The translations under genes were made by a program, and so were the position numbers. The notes beneath the pieces were generated by a model. That model was given only the letters and a program-made list of their open reading frames with translations. It was not told the origin of the DNA and searched no databases. From the NCBI GenBank assembly GCA_028821605.1, contig JAPPFM010000048.1, positions 1 to 64,000 of the forward strand: a stretch of DNA of 64,000 bases. Direction: 5' to 3'. Positions 51,152-59,460 of the stretch are shown piece after piece (position 1 is the stretch's first letter; each line of letters starts with the position of its first letter). This stretch comes from Candidatus Poribacteria bacterium (GTDB taxonomy: Bacteria > Poribacteria > WGA-4E > WGA-3G).

Positions 51152-52579
51152 ATGTTAATGACCCTGATTCAGAAAGAGATGATGCATCATATCCTGAGTG
51201 CCCGGTTTGTAGCACTCCTGCTGATGTGTCTCTTGCTTGTTCCGCTTACCTTGCATATCAATTACAGCAATTATCGCCAAAATTTAGTGGACTACCAAGA
51301 AGCGACTAAACGCGCAAACATTGAAGAGGCGGAAGTGGACCCGAAGTCACCACCTGAACCGGAAGAGGAAGTTGCCAAAGTCTTTCTCAAACCGACACCT
51401 TTGAGCGTCTTCGCAAACGGACTGGAAAACGTGCTGCCGAGTTATTTGGGTATGACCCGCAATGGGATCACACAGGGCCCCGACGCTTTAATTGCCTCAC
51501 CCCTTTCCTATCTACTGGGGCACCTCGATTTTCTCTTTGTGATAGGTACAGTTTTCAGTCTGCTGGCGTTGCTGTTTACATTCGATGCCGTTGCTGGGGA
51601 GAGAGAAGCAGGGACGTTGCGAATTACCTTAGCGAACGCGCTCGCGCGCGACGTATTCCTATGGAGCAAGTTGATTGGTGGATACCTTGTGTTTGTTGTT
51701 CCGTTCTTGGTATCGTTTATCTTCGGTTTACTCATGATCGTTTGGCAAGGATTTCCGCTCGGTGAGTCCGATATTTTTCCACGGGTACTCGGTTTAATCC
51801 TCGCCTCCTTGCTTTATATTGCGGTGTTTTTCGCGATAGGGACCGTGATTTCTATCTACCTGGATAGTGCCAAGACGGCTCTCATCATTGCCTTTACTGT
51901 CTGGGTGTTTGCCGTGCTGATTACACCACGCGTTGGGTTTCTTGCCGCCAAACTCATTGCCCCGACCCGAACGCCGCAGAGCGTCTATATGGAGAAAGCA
52001 GTCATGCAAGAGGATTTCAACGCGGTGCTTAAAAAGGAAAGAGATAAAATTCAACTCGAAGGGGAGGAGGTAACGGATGAAATGGGCCGCAGAATGACGG
52101 TAGTAATACCGGGAATGGGGAAAAATAGGGAAAAAATTGCTGAGCGCATGGGACCGCTTGAAGAGGAATATCGCTTAAAATTCCAAAGCCACTCTGATAA
52201 ACTTGAACGGGATTACAAACGTGAAACAAAAAGACAAGAACAAATCGGTGAGACGCTCTCCCGAATGACACCGACTTCTTCTTTAATCTATCTCGCTACG
52301 AACTTGACACAGACGGGAAAGGGGAAAAGAAGCGACTACTTGCAAGCAGGAGATCGCTACTGGAATAGGCTTGACATGGATGTGTTCAGCAAAATTTCAG
52401 ATCATATCCCGTCCGAGCATTACAAGCCCCCTGTCAAAGTTCCACAGCCCGCTGCGCTGGAGGAGACAACCTTAGGAGAGACACTCCGTCGATCAATTGT
52501 GGATGCGCTACTGCTCTGTTTCTTCGCAGTCGCGTTAACAACCGTGGCGTTTCTGAGATTCTTCCGTACAGATATTTGA
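51152..52579 (+). CDS. ABC-2-type permease (paralog 1)
   Basis: A 475-residue membrane protein. One N-terminal helix (FVALLLMCLLLVPLTLHINY), a soluble loop, then a cluster of helices around residues 130-270 (LFVIGTVFSLLALLFTFDAV, GEREAGTLRITLANALARD). A long soluble coiled-coil-like region follows, and a last helix (LLLCFFAVALTTVAFLRFF). The DAVAGEREAGTLR motif is typical of ABC-2 export permeases (NosY-like). No ATPase gene is adjacent. Tandem paralog of the next gene. Confidence 0.86.
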   Translation: MLMTLIQKEMMHHILSARFVALLLMCLLLVPLTLHINYSNYRQNLVDYQEATKRANIEEAEVDPKSPPEPEEEVAKVFLKPTPLSVFANGLENVLPSYLGMTRNGITQGPDALIASPLSYLLGHLDFLFVIGTVFSLLALLFTFDAVAGEREAGTLRITLANALARDVFLWSKLIGGYLVFVVPFLVSFIFGLLMIVWQGFPLGESDIFPRVLGLILASLLYIAVFFAIGTVISIYLDSAKTALIIAFTVWVFAVLITPRVGFLAAKLIAPTRTPQSVYMEKAVMQEDFNAVLKKERDKIQLEGEEVTDEMGRRMTVVIPGMGKNREKIAERMGPLEEEYRLKFQSHSDKLERDYKRETKRQEQIGETLSRMTPTSSLIYLATNLTQTGKGKRSDYLQAGDRYWNRLDMDVFSKISDHIPSEHYKPPVKVPQPAALEETTLGETLRRSIVDALLLCFFAVALTTVAFLRFFRTDI

Positions 52580-52608
52580 GAAAAAACATCAAGTTGAGGA
52601 AAACGATT

Positions 52609-52664
52609 GTAGGGGCAGGTCTTGTACCTGCCCTACATTACCGAATTAAATTCTTAATCTTCAT
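52609..52664 (+). repeat. Intergenic palindrome plus 30-nt repeat
   Basis: GTAGGG(G)CAGGT (from 52609) pairs with ACCTGCCCTAC (to 52636), one bulged G. The following 30 bases (52635-52664; ACATTACCGAATTAAATTC and on) recur exactly at 62295-62324. No coding sequence. Confidence 0.75.
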
Positions 52665-52807
52665 GAACCTCGCTCTTGTGTTGATGTATAGGTAATTACA
52701 GGTTTTACTATAATTCACTCGGATTGTAAAAGCAAATTCCGATAATTCTAATACGCTTACCTCGTCCTGGATTTTGTTACACTTTTCATGAGAATGGAGA
52801 TACTCCA

Positions 52808-54289
52808 ATGTTAATGACCTTGATTCAAAAAGAGATGATGCATCACATTCTGAGTGCTCGGTTTGTTGCCCTGCTACTGATGTGTGTATTACTCATACCA
52901 CTCAATTTGCATATCAATTACCATCATTATCTCAAACGCCAAATCGACTATCAAGAACAAGAAAAGCTCAAAGACGAAGACGCTCTCGAAGACGAAAATG
53001 GTAAGGAATCGGCAGGTCCGAAACACAACTTTAGCTTTACTGCAAAAGCGTGGACGGATCCGAATTTTGAAGTTTCCAAGTTGACTCTTAAACCGACACC
53101 TTTAAGTGTGTTTGCGACGGGTTTAGAATCTGCCCTTCCGACTTATCTCGGTATGACACGCAACGGAATAACGCGGGGAGAAGCGTCCTTGTCTACCGCG
53201 CCAATAGCCTTTCTTTTGGGACATCTCGACTTCGTATTTGTCGTCAGTACTGTCTTTAGTCTACTGGCATTGTTGTTTACGTTTGATGCTGTTGCAGGCG
53301 AAAGAGAAGCCGGAACACTTCGGATAACGCTCGCCAATTCACTGCCACGCGATATCTTTTTGTGGAGCAAACTCATCGGTGGATACCTTGTCTTCATTCT
53401 TCCGTTCTTAATCTCGTTAATCATCGGTTTACTGGTCCTCGTCTGGCAAGGCTTCCCACTGGGTGAATCGGACATTTTTCTCCGCATCTTCTGCCTTATC
53501 TTCGTCTCACTGCTCTACATTGCGGTCTTTTTTGCGGTAGGGGCGGGAATCTCAATCTATTTCGACAGTTCCAAGACAGCCCTCATCGTTGCTTTTACTG
53601 TCTGGGTGTTTGCTGTTCTGATTTTACCGCGTGTCGGGTTTCTCGCGGCACAAATCGTCGCGCCGACTTCAACAGCGGAGAGCGTCTACAGGGAAAAAAC
53701 AGCAAGGCGGGCAGAATTGCGTGCTACCCTCGAAGCGGAAAGAAGCAAAATGATGAGTGAAGTGTTATCTGAAATGATGAAATCTAACCCCGCGCCGGGA
53801 GGGACCGCCGTCTTTACAATAGGTCCAGAACACTACGAGAAAATGAATGAGAAGATGGCACCGCTTGAAGAGGAGGCTCGGTTAAAATACCGGGACCTCG
53901 CGACGCAACTCGATAGGCGTTATCAGCGAGAAAGAAAACACCAAGATGCAATCGGTGTAAATTTCTCCCGAATCACACCGACGGCTTCCTTCATTTTTCT
54001 TGCAACGGATACCACACAAACCGGTCAGGCGAAAAAAAACACTTACTTCCAAACAGGAACTCGCTACTATGAGACCCTTGATACGGAAATGTTTAGCAAA
54101 ATGTCAGAAGACCCAGGGAATCTTACCCATATAGAAGAAATCCAGTCTCCGATGCCGCCCCCACCGGTCGCTGAAGCAACCTTGGCAGAGACGCTCCAAC
54201 ACGCCGCCCTGGATCTGCTGCTGCTCTGTTTCTTCGCAATCGTGCTAACAACCGTGGCGTTTCTGAAATTCTTCCGTATGGACATTTAA
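52808..54289 (+). CDS. ABC-2-type permease (paralog 2)
   Basis: A 493-residue paralog of the gene at 51152-52579, near-identical in the first 25 residues (MTLIQKEMMHHILSARFVAL) and in the helical core. It has a longer acidic loop (DEDALEDENGKESAG). The C-terminal soluble region is again coiled-coil-like. The two proteins may form a heterodimer that needs an ATPase encoded elsewhere. No ATPase is visible in the window. Confidence 0.86.
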   Translation: MLMTLIQKEMMHHILSARFVALLLMCVLLIPLNLHINYHHYLKRQIDYQEQEKLKDEDALEDENGKESAGPKHNFSFTAKAWTDPNFEVSKLTLKPTPLSVFATGLESALPTYLGMTRNGITRGEASLSTAPIAFLLGHLDFVFVVSTVFSLLALLFTFDAVAGEREAGTLRITLANSLPRDIFLWSKLIGGYLVFILPFLISLIIGLLVLVWQGFPLGESDIFLRIFCLIFVSLLYIAVFFAVGAGISIYFDSSKTALIVAFTVWVFAVLILPRVGFLAAQIVAPTSTAESVYREKTARRAELRATLEAERSKMMSEVLSEMMKSNPAPGGTAVFTIGPEHYEKMNEKMAPLEEEARLKYRDLATQLDRRYQRERKHQDAIGVNFSRITPTASFIFLATDTTQTGQAKKNTYFQTGTRYYETLDTEMFSKMSEDPGNLTHIEEIQSPMPPPPVAEATLAETLQHAALDLLLLCFFAIVLTTVAFLKFFRMDI

Positions 54290-54459
54290 GGAGAAAAGGT
54301 TACGGTTTTAGCACTATGGGTAAAATCCAACACTTTAACGAAATAGGTAGGTTAGTGCGAATTGTTGGGTTTCACTCTATTCTCCACGAGAATTTATTGG
54401 AAAAACAGTGTTTGTGTTGTTATGATAATAGAAGTAGAGTTTCACCATGTTACTGGGTC

Positions 54460-54577
54460 TGTTCAAAACGACCAAAACCATTCATTACAGGACTTACGCA
54501 GCTTCCTTTGCTGGCGAGGTTTCAAACCTCGCCAGCAGTGCCTAATACATGTTCAAAACGACCAAAACTATTCATTA
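54460..54577. repeat. 28-nt direct repeats flanking a palindromic insertion
   Basis: 54460-54487 and 54550-54577 match at 27 of 28 positions (TGTTCAAAACGACCAAAAC...). Between them lie AGGACTTACGCA and the palindrome GCTGGCGAGGTTT (54510-54522)/AAACCTCGCCAGC (54524-54536). The arrangement looks like an element flanked by a duplication. It lies directly upstream of the sigma fusion gene. Confidence 0.75.
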
Positions 54578-54593
54578 ATCATGGAGAATTCTG

Positions 54594-57476
54594 ATGGTTA
54601 GAGATGATGTTCAGTTGATTCACAGTATCTTGTCAGGCAACGATGAAGCGTTCAGTATTTTAGTTAAAAAATACCAAAAGAGTGTTCACGCCCTCGCGTG
54701 GCGGAAGATTGGCGACTTTCACTATGCTGAAGAAATAACACAAGACACCTTCCTTCAGGCATACAAGAAACTCTCAACACTCAAGAACCCCAACCAGTTT
54801 GCCGGGTGGCTCTATGTCATCGCAAATCGGCTTTGCCTGAATTGGTTGCGCAAGAAAAAACCTGCAATCCAATCGTTGGATGGTACATCCACGGCAGAAA
54901 TAGAAAAATTATCTTATGCCCGCCATGTTTCGGAACATCGCGAGACAGAAGCCACTGAACGTCGCACTGAAATCGTCAGAAAACTTCTGGCGAGATTGCC
55001 GGAGAGTGAGCGCACAGTAGTGTCCCTCTACTATCTCGGTGAGATGACATCCAAGGAAATCGGTAAATTCTTAGGTGTATCTGTGAAGACGGTTCATAGT
55101 CGGCTTCATCGGGCACGAAAACGTCTACAAGAGAAAGACGAACTCTTAATTAGTGAAGTCCTCGGTGGTGTTCAATTACCTACTAACTTAATTGAGAGCG
55201 TCATGCAACAGGTCGCTGACATGAAACCGACAGGAACCCCGGTTGCGAAACCCTTGCTTCCATGGGCGGCTTTTGGTGCAGCTACGGTTTTGATTATGCT
55301 GCTGCTGGGTGCAAGCAATCAATATCTCGCTCGGTTTCAGCAGCCGTACAGTTTCGAGGCAGAATCTGAACTTATCATTGAAATTGTTGACGCGCCCATC
55401 GTCCTTGATACTCATACGAAACCCGCTGTGCGGAATCAGGCTGGACGTGCTGCTAACCCCAATAAAAGCAGCGGTGCCGGGCAGACCTCTGAGACAACTT
55501 TAGCGTCCAATACGTCAACGGATTCACTCAGACCTTCCATCTCTCAGTGGACTCGGACAAATGGACCGTTAGGTGGACACGTGCGTGACATCTTTGCAAC
55601 ATCTGAGAAAGTGCTTTATGCTGTTACGTCAAAGGGGATCTATAGCCTAACAGCAGAAGCAACTGCGTGGACGCTCACCAGCACGAGCGTGCCAACCACC
55701 ATGCTCCGAATGCCAATGGCAGAACATGGCAATACCCTTTATATTGTTTCCAGTGAGAAAATATTCGCTTCAAGCGACAATGGCGAAACGTGGCGTGTCC
55801 TTTGCTCTCGACCAGAGGGAGAGGCAGTTGGACTTATCGTTGTAGATGAGATACAGGGGAATAACCAAAACCCGCGTCCTGTAATGTATCTCGCCCTTCA
55901 CACGAAAGGCATTTTCCGATCCACAAATGCTGGTGCACAATGGAACCTTTTGGAGAATGGACTCGCAGACCAAAGTGTTTACGCAGTAACTGCGGTTGAA
56001 AATACGGTATTTGCTGGCACCAACGAGGGGCTCCATCGCCTCAATTCAGATGTTTGGCAACGATTATCAGTCGGTACGTCGGAACCTGTCTATTCCCTGA
56101 TAGGGTTTGAAAACAACCTCTATGTTGGAATGAACTCTGATTTTTTGCCACTGGGACCGTTTAAGCCAATACCAAGAGTGCCAAAAGAGCGTGTGGAACG
56201 ACTTATACTTTCGAGAACACCTTGGGACAACGAGAGCACAAGCAGAATTTTCCACTCGACCGACTTAGGCGCGTCGTGGACTGAGATAACGCCTAAAAAT
56301 GAATCTCCTTTCATGGATGCACTTGGTATAGTGATTGTCGAGGGGACTGGTGAAACAACACTTTTACCACACGGAACTGTCGCAGTGGACGAAAACACTT
56401 TTTACCAAGTCAGTTCACACGGTATTCATCGCACAATTGATGGCGGTGAATCTTGGCACCCATTTATGAATGGGATAATGGAAACTATGCAGGATTTGAC
56501 CGCTTGCAACGACAAATTGTATGCACAGACTGGTATGGATCTTGTTCAATCCGTTGACGGTGGTGAGACGTGGGAAACCGTTCGGATCGGCTCCAACGAT
56601 CAACCGCTCGGAGCAGACGGAAAGAATCTTTCTCTTGTTTCACAAGTAGCGACTGCTGGCGACGTTCTTTACGGAATTGCTCGTGAGGATGACGGCTTTC
56701 GCGTTTTCCATTCATCTGCAGGTGACGATGGGTTTGTTCCAGTTCAGGAAGCCCCCACTTTTGAAAGAGAATCCTCCTTGATTAAGTTGTCGACAAATAC
56801 CGAAGAAGCGAAACAAAAACGCTTGCCTAATGACCCTGAAAAAAACGAGAACCCACCAGTAACATTCTCCTTTGAACATAACGAAATTGGTGGGTTTGCA
56901 GTCAATGGACAAACCTTCTACGTGGAATACAAGCATCGGCTTTTCAAGTGGAAACCCGGCGATTCGGAATGGGAAGACACTGGATTAATAGATACCAACG
57001 ACCCGCTTCATGAGTCTGATAGAAGCTTCAAGTTAGCGGTTTCAGGCGAAACCATCTATGTCGGTAAACGGAATGGTAGGCTGTTTCAATCGCTCGATGG
57101 CGGAAAGAGTTGGAAAAATATTACACCAACCCTTCCGCTTCACTTTACCCACTTCAGGGAAATAGTGTTTGCCGGTTCTACGGTTTACGTCTCAACTGAT
57201 GAAGGGGTCTTAAGCTCGCAAACCGGCGCGCACTGGCGCGTGCTCACCGATAGAATGGGTAAACAAATTATTATAGACGACTTTGCCGTGGATGGTACGA
57301 CAATTTATGGTGCTGATGATGCGGGTGCCTATCGCCTGGATGCTCATGACAAGTGGGATCAGATTTCTCAAAGTGTTCCAGATAAAATTGTCTCTCTGGT
57401 TGTCAGTAAAAACAGACTCTACATTGCTACGCAACAGCGCGGGGTATTTCATATCCCTCTTGAAAAAGAACTGTAA
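54594..57476 (+). CDS. ECF sigma factor fused to TM segment and beta-propeller
   Basis: A 960-residue protein. Residues 15-85 are sigma region 2 (FHYAEEITQDTFLQAYKKLS, FAGWLYVIANRLCLNW). Residues 133-182 are region 4 (LPESERTVVSLYYLGEMTSK, GVSVKTVHSRLHRARKRL). One hydrophobic helix spans about 222-241 (LPWAAFGAATVLIMLLLGA). From about 310 to the end, a BNR/Ycf48-type propeller carries Asp-box-like motifs (SSDNGETW, STNAGAQW, STDLGASW, TIDGGESW, SVDGGETW, SLDGGKSW). The inferred topology puts the sigma part in the cytoplasm and the propeller outside. It has a paralog at 60464 and likely self-contained sensing. Confidence 0.9.
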   Translation: MVRDDVQLIHSILSGNDEAFSILVKKYQKSVHALAWRKIGDFHYAEEITQDTFLQAYKKLSTLKNPNQFAGWLYVIANRLCLNWLRKKKPAIQSLDGTSTAEIEKLSYARHVSEHRETEATERRTEIVRKLLARLPESERTVVSLYYLGEMTSKEIGKFLGVSVKTVHSRLHRARKRLQEKDELLISEVLGGVQLPTNLIESVMQQVADMKPTGTPVAKPLLPWAAFGAATVLIMLLLGASNQYLARFQQPYSFEAESELIIEIVDAPIVLDTHTKPAVRNQAGRAANPNKSSGAGQTSETTLASNTSTDSLRPSISQWTRTNGPLGGHVRDIFATSEKVLYAVTSKGIYSLTAEATAWTLTSTSVPTTMLRMPMAEHGNTLYIVSSEKIFASSDNGETWRVLCSRPEGEAVGLIVVDEIQGNNQNPRPVMYLALHTKGIFRSTNAGAQWNLLENGLADQSVYAVTAVENTVFAGTNEGLHRLNSDVWQRLSVGTSEPVYSLIGFENNLYVGMNSDFLPLGPFKPIPRVPKERVERLILSRTPWDNESTSRIFHSTDLGASWTEITPKNESPFMDALGIVIVEGTGETTLLPHGTVAVDENTFYQVSSHGIHRTIDGGESWHPFMNGIMETMQDLTACNDKLYAQTGMDLVQSVDGGETWETVRIGSNDQPLGADGKNLSLVSQVATAGDVLYGIAREDDGFRVFHSSAGDDGFVPVQEAPTFERESSLIKLSTNTEEAKQKRLPNDPEKNENPPVTFSFEHNEIGGFAVNGQTFYVEYKHRLFKWKPGDSEWEDTGLIDTNDPLHESDRSFKLAVSGETIYVGKRNGRLFQSLDGGKSWKNITPTLPLHFTHFREIVFAGSTVYVSTDEGVLSSQTGAHWRVLTDRMGKQIIIDDFAVDGTTIYGADDAGAYRLDAHDKWDQISQSVPDKIVSLVVSKNRLYIATQQRGVFHIPLEKEL

Positions 57477-57497
57477 AACCTGTTCTCTAAATATCAT

Positions 57498-57650
57498 AGG
57501 ACTTACGCATTCCTCTTAAAGTCCCCCTGATAAGGGGCGGGGAATGCCATACGGCATTCATACCGTTGATTCTTTAGGGGGTTAAAAATACAGAAATGAC
57601 CGATTTTTTGCGTCTGAATGTCTGATATTTTCTCAATTTGCGCAAGTCCT
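57498..57650. repeat. MITE-like element with AGGACTTACGCA ends
   Basis: Left end AGGACTTACGCA (57498-57509); right end TGCGCAAGTCCT (57639-57650), reverse complement matching 11 of 12. The interior has no ORF. The same end sequence is seen once at 54489. Confidence 0.7.
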
Positions 57651-57828
57651 GTATCAGTTTCTTGCCCCAGGTCCCCGTCCCTGCACCTCTTTATGCCCTT
57701 TTACACCTTCCCTTAACATTTCCCAATCCGCAAATTCGGTAGGCACGGTTTCAAACCGCCCCATAAGTGTCAATTTTAGAGCAAATAACCGTTGTAGTAC
57801 CAGGTCCGGCAGGTGCTGTTTCTAACTA
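57651..57828. other. Intergenic stretch without genes
   Basis: No ORF or clear signal was seen, apart from GGTTTCAAACC-type short palindromic pieces (57748) that also occur in the neighbouring repeat. Confidence 0.5.
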
Positions 57829-58037
57829 CGCCGGATTTTAGTCATAAACTTTGTACACGCCAGAAACCCTCTTCAGTCCCGTAGGGACGACATCTGTGTA
57901 GCAGCGTTAAAACCAAAGGAACCAAGCCCCATAGGGGCGGCATTTGTAAGGACGTTCCTATAAAATACAACGAAATATCCCTAAATTGAACCTATGGCAC
58001 GGTTTCAAACCGCACCTACCGGGTCCGGGGATCAGAG
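57829..58037 (+). repeat. Composite dispersed repeat, copy 2
   Basis: The second copy of the repeat at 44335-44523, with the same block order and orientation, including CCCGTAGGGA, GCCCC-TAGGGGC, CCTAAATTGA, ACCTATGG and CACCTACCGGGT. Non-coding. Confidence 0.75.
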
Positions 58038-58146
58038 AGGAAAACACCCAAGCAAAAACACTCCCATTCCCGACTTCTTACTCTCTGTACGAGGGATCTC
58101 CGAATCCCGACCCTCAACCGAAAACCGACATTCCCCTAATCGCATT

Positions 58147-58217
58147 AGATTAAAATTCAATTTTTTTCACTTTTTTTCAAATTATGCACCCTTTCCGCCC
58201 TAAAATTGTGTCTTTAA
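58147..58217 (+). promoter_or_regulatory. Conserved promoter-like element, copy 2
   Basis: AGATTAAAATTCAA, T-rich run, TTATGCA, 17 bases, TTGTGTCTTTAA (ending 58217). It lies 213 bases before the PD40 gene at 58431; see copy 1 and copy 3. Confidence 0.7.
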
Positions 58218-58271
58218 GGGGTAACAGAAGATTTGATATACGACGACCTAATGATTGATCGGATTTTGTAG

Positions 58272-58290
58272 CGCAAACTTTTAGTTTGCG
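58272..58290 (+). repeat. Short hairpin CGCAAAC/GTTTGCG
   Basis: CGCAAAC (58272-58278) and GTTTGCG (58284-58290) are exact complements around TTTTA. It lies in the leader between promoter-like copy 2 and the PD40 gene. Confidence 0.7.
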
Positions 58291-58430
58291 GCTCATCACA
58301 CGCAACCTAACAGATTCTACTACAAAAGTAGCAACTTGAGTTAGAATGTCACAGTATGGGACTTTCTACGTCCTTAAACCCATCATTGCCAAACGCACTA
58401 TTTCTAAATGACATACACGGAGAAATAAAA

Positions 58431-59402
58431 ATGAAACGGAAATTTACTTATATAGCGTTGGGAGCCACAACGATATTAATATACTTATTGCTTGCGACAG
58501 ACCTATATATCTACGCATCCGATATTCCGCACATTGCCTTTAGTTCCAATCGAAGTGGAAATTATGACATCTACATCATGGATATCAACGGCAAGAATCT
58601 CCAGAAACTGACGAATCACCCAGCCCATGAGTTTTCTCCAGCGTTTTCGCCAGACGGACAGCGGATGGCTTATGTTTCCACTCGACATGATGGCTATCCA
58701 GAAATCTATGTAATGAATCTCAGTACAAAGGTATCCCATCGGTTGACGCACCACCCAAAACATGACAGGAATCCTGCATGGTCTCCAGACGGACGATGGA
58801 TCGCGTTTGACTCTAATAGAGAAGGGACGCATCACATCTATAAAATCGAACCGGATGGCGGAAATCTCCAACGGCTGACGCATGAGAGAAACGGAAACTA
58901 CAACCCGGCTTGGTCTCCTGATGGTCAATTAATCGCTTTTGCTGCTAAAGAGGATAACAACGTTGATATCTATGTGATGAATGCTGATGGTGGTAAACTC
59001 AAACGCCTAACAAAACAAGCACAAGCGGAAAATGTTCCCACATGGTCTCCGGATGGGAAACAGATTGCTTTTAGTACTGGGCTTCTCGGAAATAGAGACA
59101 TCTATATCATGAATGCGGACGGGGCAAATGTTCGCAGATTGACACATCATCCGGCGAAGGATAGTATTTCTGCTTGGTCTCCGAATGATCAAATTGTCTT
59201 TAGTACTGAGTGGGAGGAAAATTATGACATCTACCTCATAGATGTAGACGGAAACAATCGTCGTAGGTTGACACACGATCCGGCGATAGAGCGGTCCCCG
59301 ACGTGGGTGCCTGCTGGTTTTTCCCTTTCTGTTTCTCCGAGTTCGGAAAAACTAATAACGCTATGGAGTAGACTTAAGCAATCCGAAATCGTCCCTAAAT
59401 AG
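58431..59402 (+). CDS. Exported PD40/TolB-like propeller protein with tail motif
   Basis: A 323-residue protein starting at ATG 58431 (GGAGA 7 bases upstream; the frame opens 75 bases earlier). Signal sequence: IALGATTILIYLLLATDLYIYA. Six PD40 blades ([49 protein letters not shown]). C-terminal tail SSEKLITLWSRLKQSEIVPK, a variant of the W-x-x-[IL]-K motif. First gene of a three-gene unit with the sigma fusion. Confidence 0.9.
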   Translation: MKRKFTYIALGATTILIYLLLATDLYIYASDIPHIAFSSNRSGNYDIYIMDINGKNLQKLTNHPAHEFSPAFSPDGQRMAYVSTRHDGYPEIYVMNLSTKVSHRLTHHPKHDRNPAWSPDGRWIAFDSNREGTHHIYKIEPDGGNLQRLTHERNGNYNPAWSPDGQLIAFAAKEDNNVDIYVMNADGGKLKRLTKQAQAENVPTWSPDGKQIAFSTGLLGNRDIYIMNADGANVRRLTHHPAKDSISAWSPNDQIVFSTEWEENYDIYLIDVDGNNRRRLTHDPAIERSPTWVPAGFSLSVSPSSEKLITLWSRLKQSEIVPK

Positions 59403-59460
59403 TTGACCGATTAAGCAAACTCATCATTTTTAATAGTTAATTTTTTAGGGGAGGTGTAAA

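Noticed and set aside
58300-58430. N-terminal extension of the PD40 protein at 58431
   Set aside because: It lacks a signal and precedes the GGAGA RBS; ATG 58431 gives a proper signal peptide.
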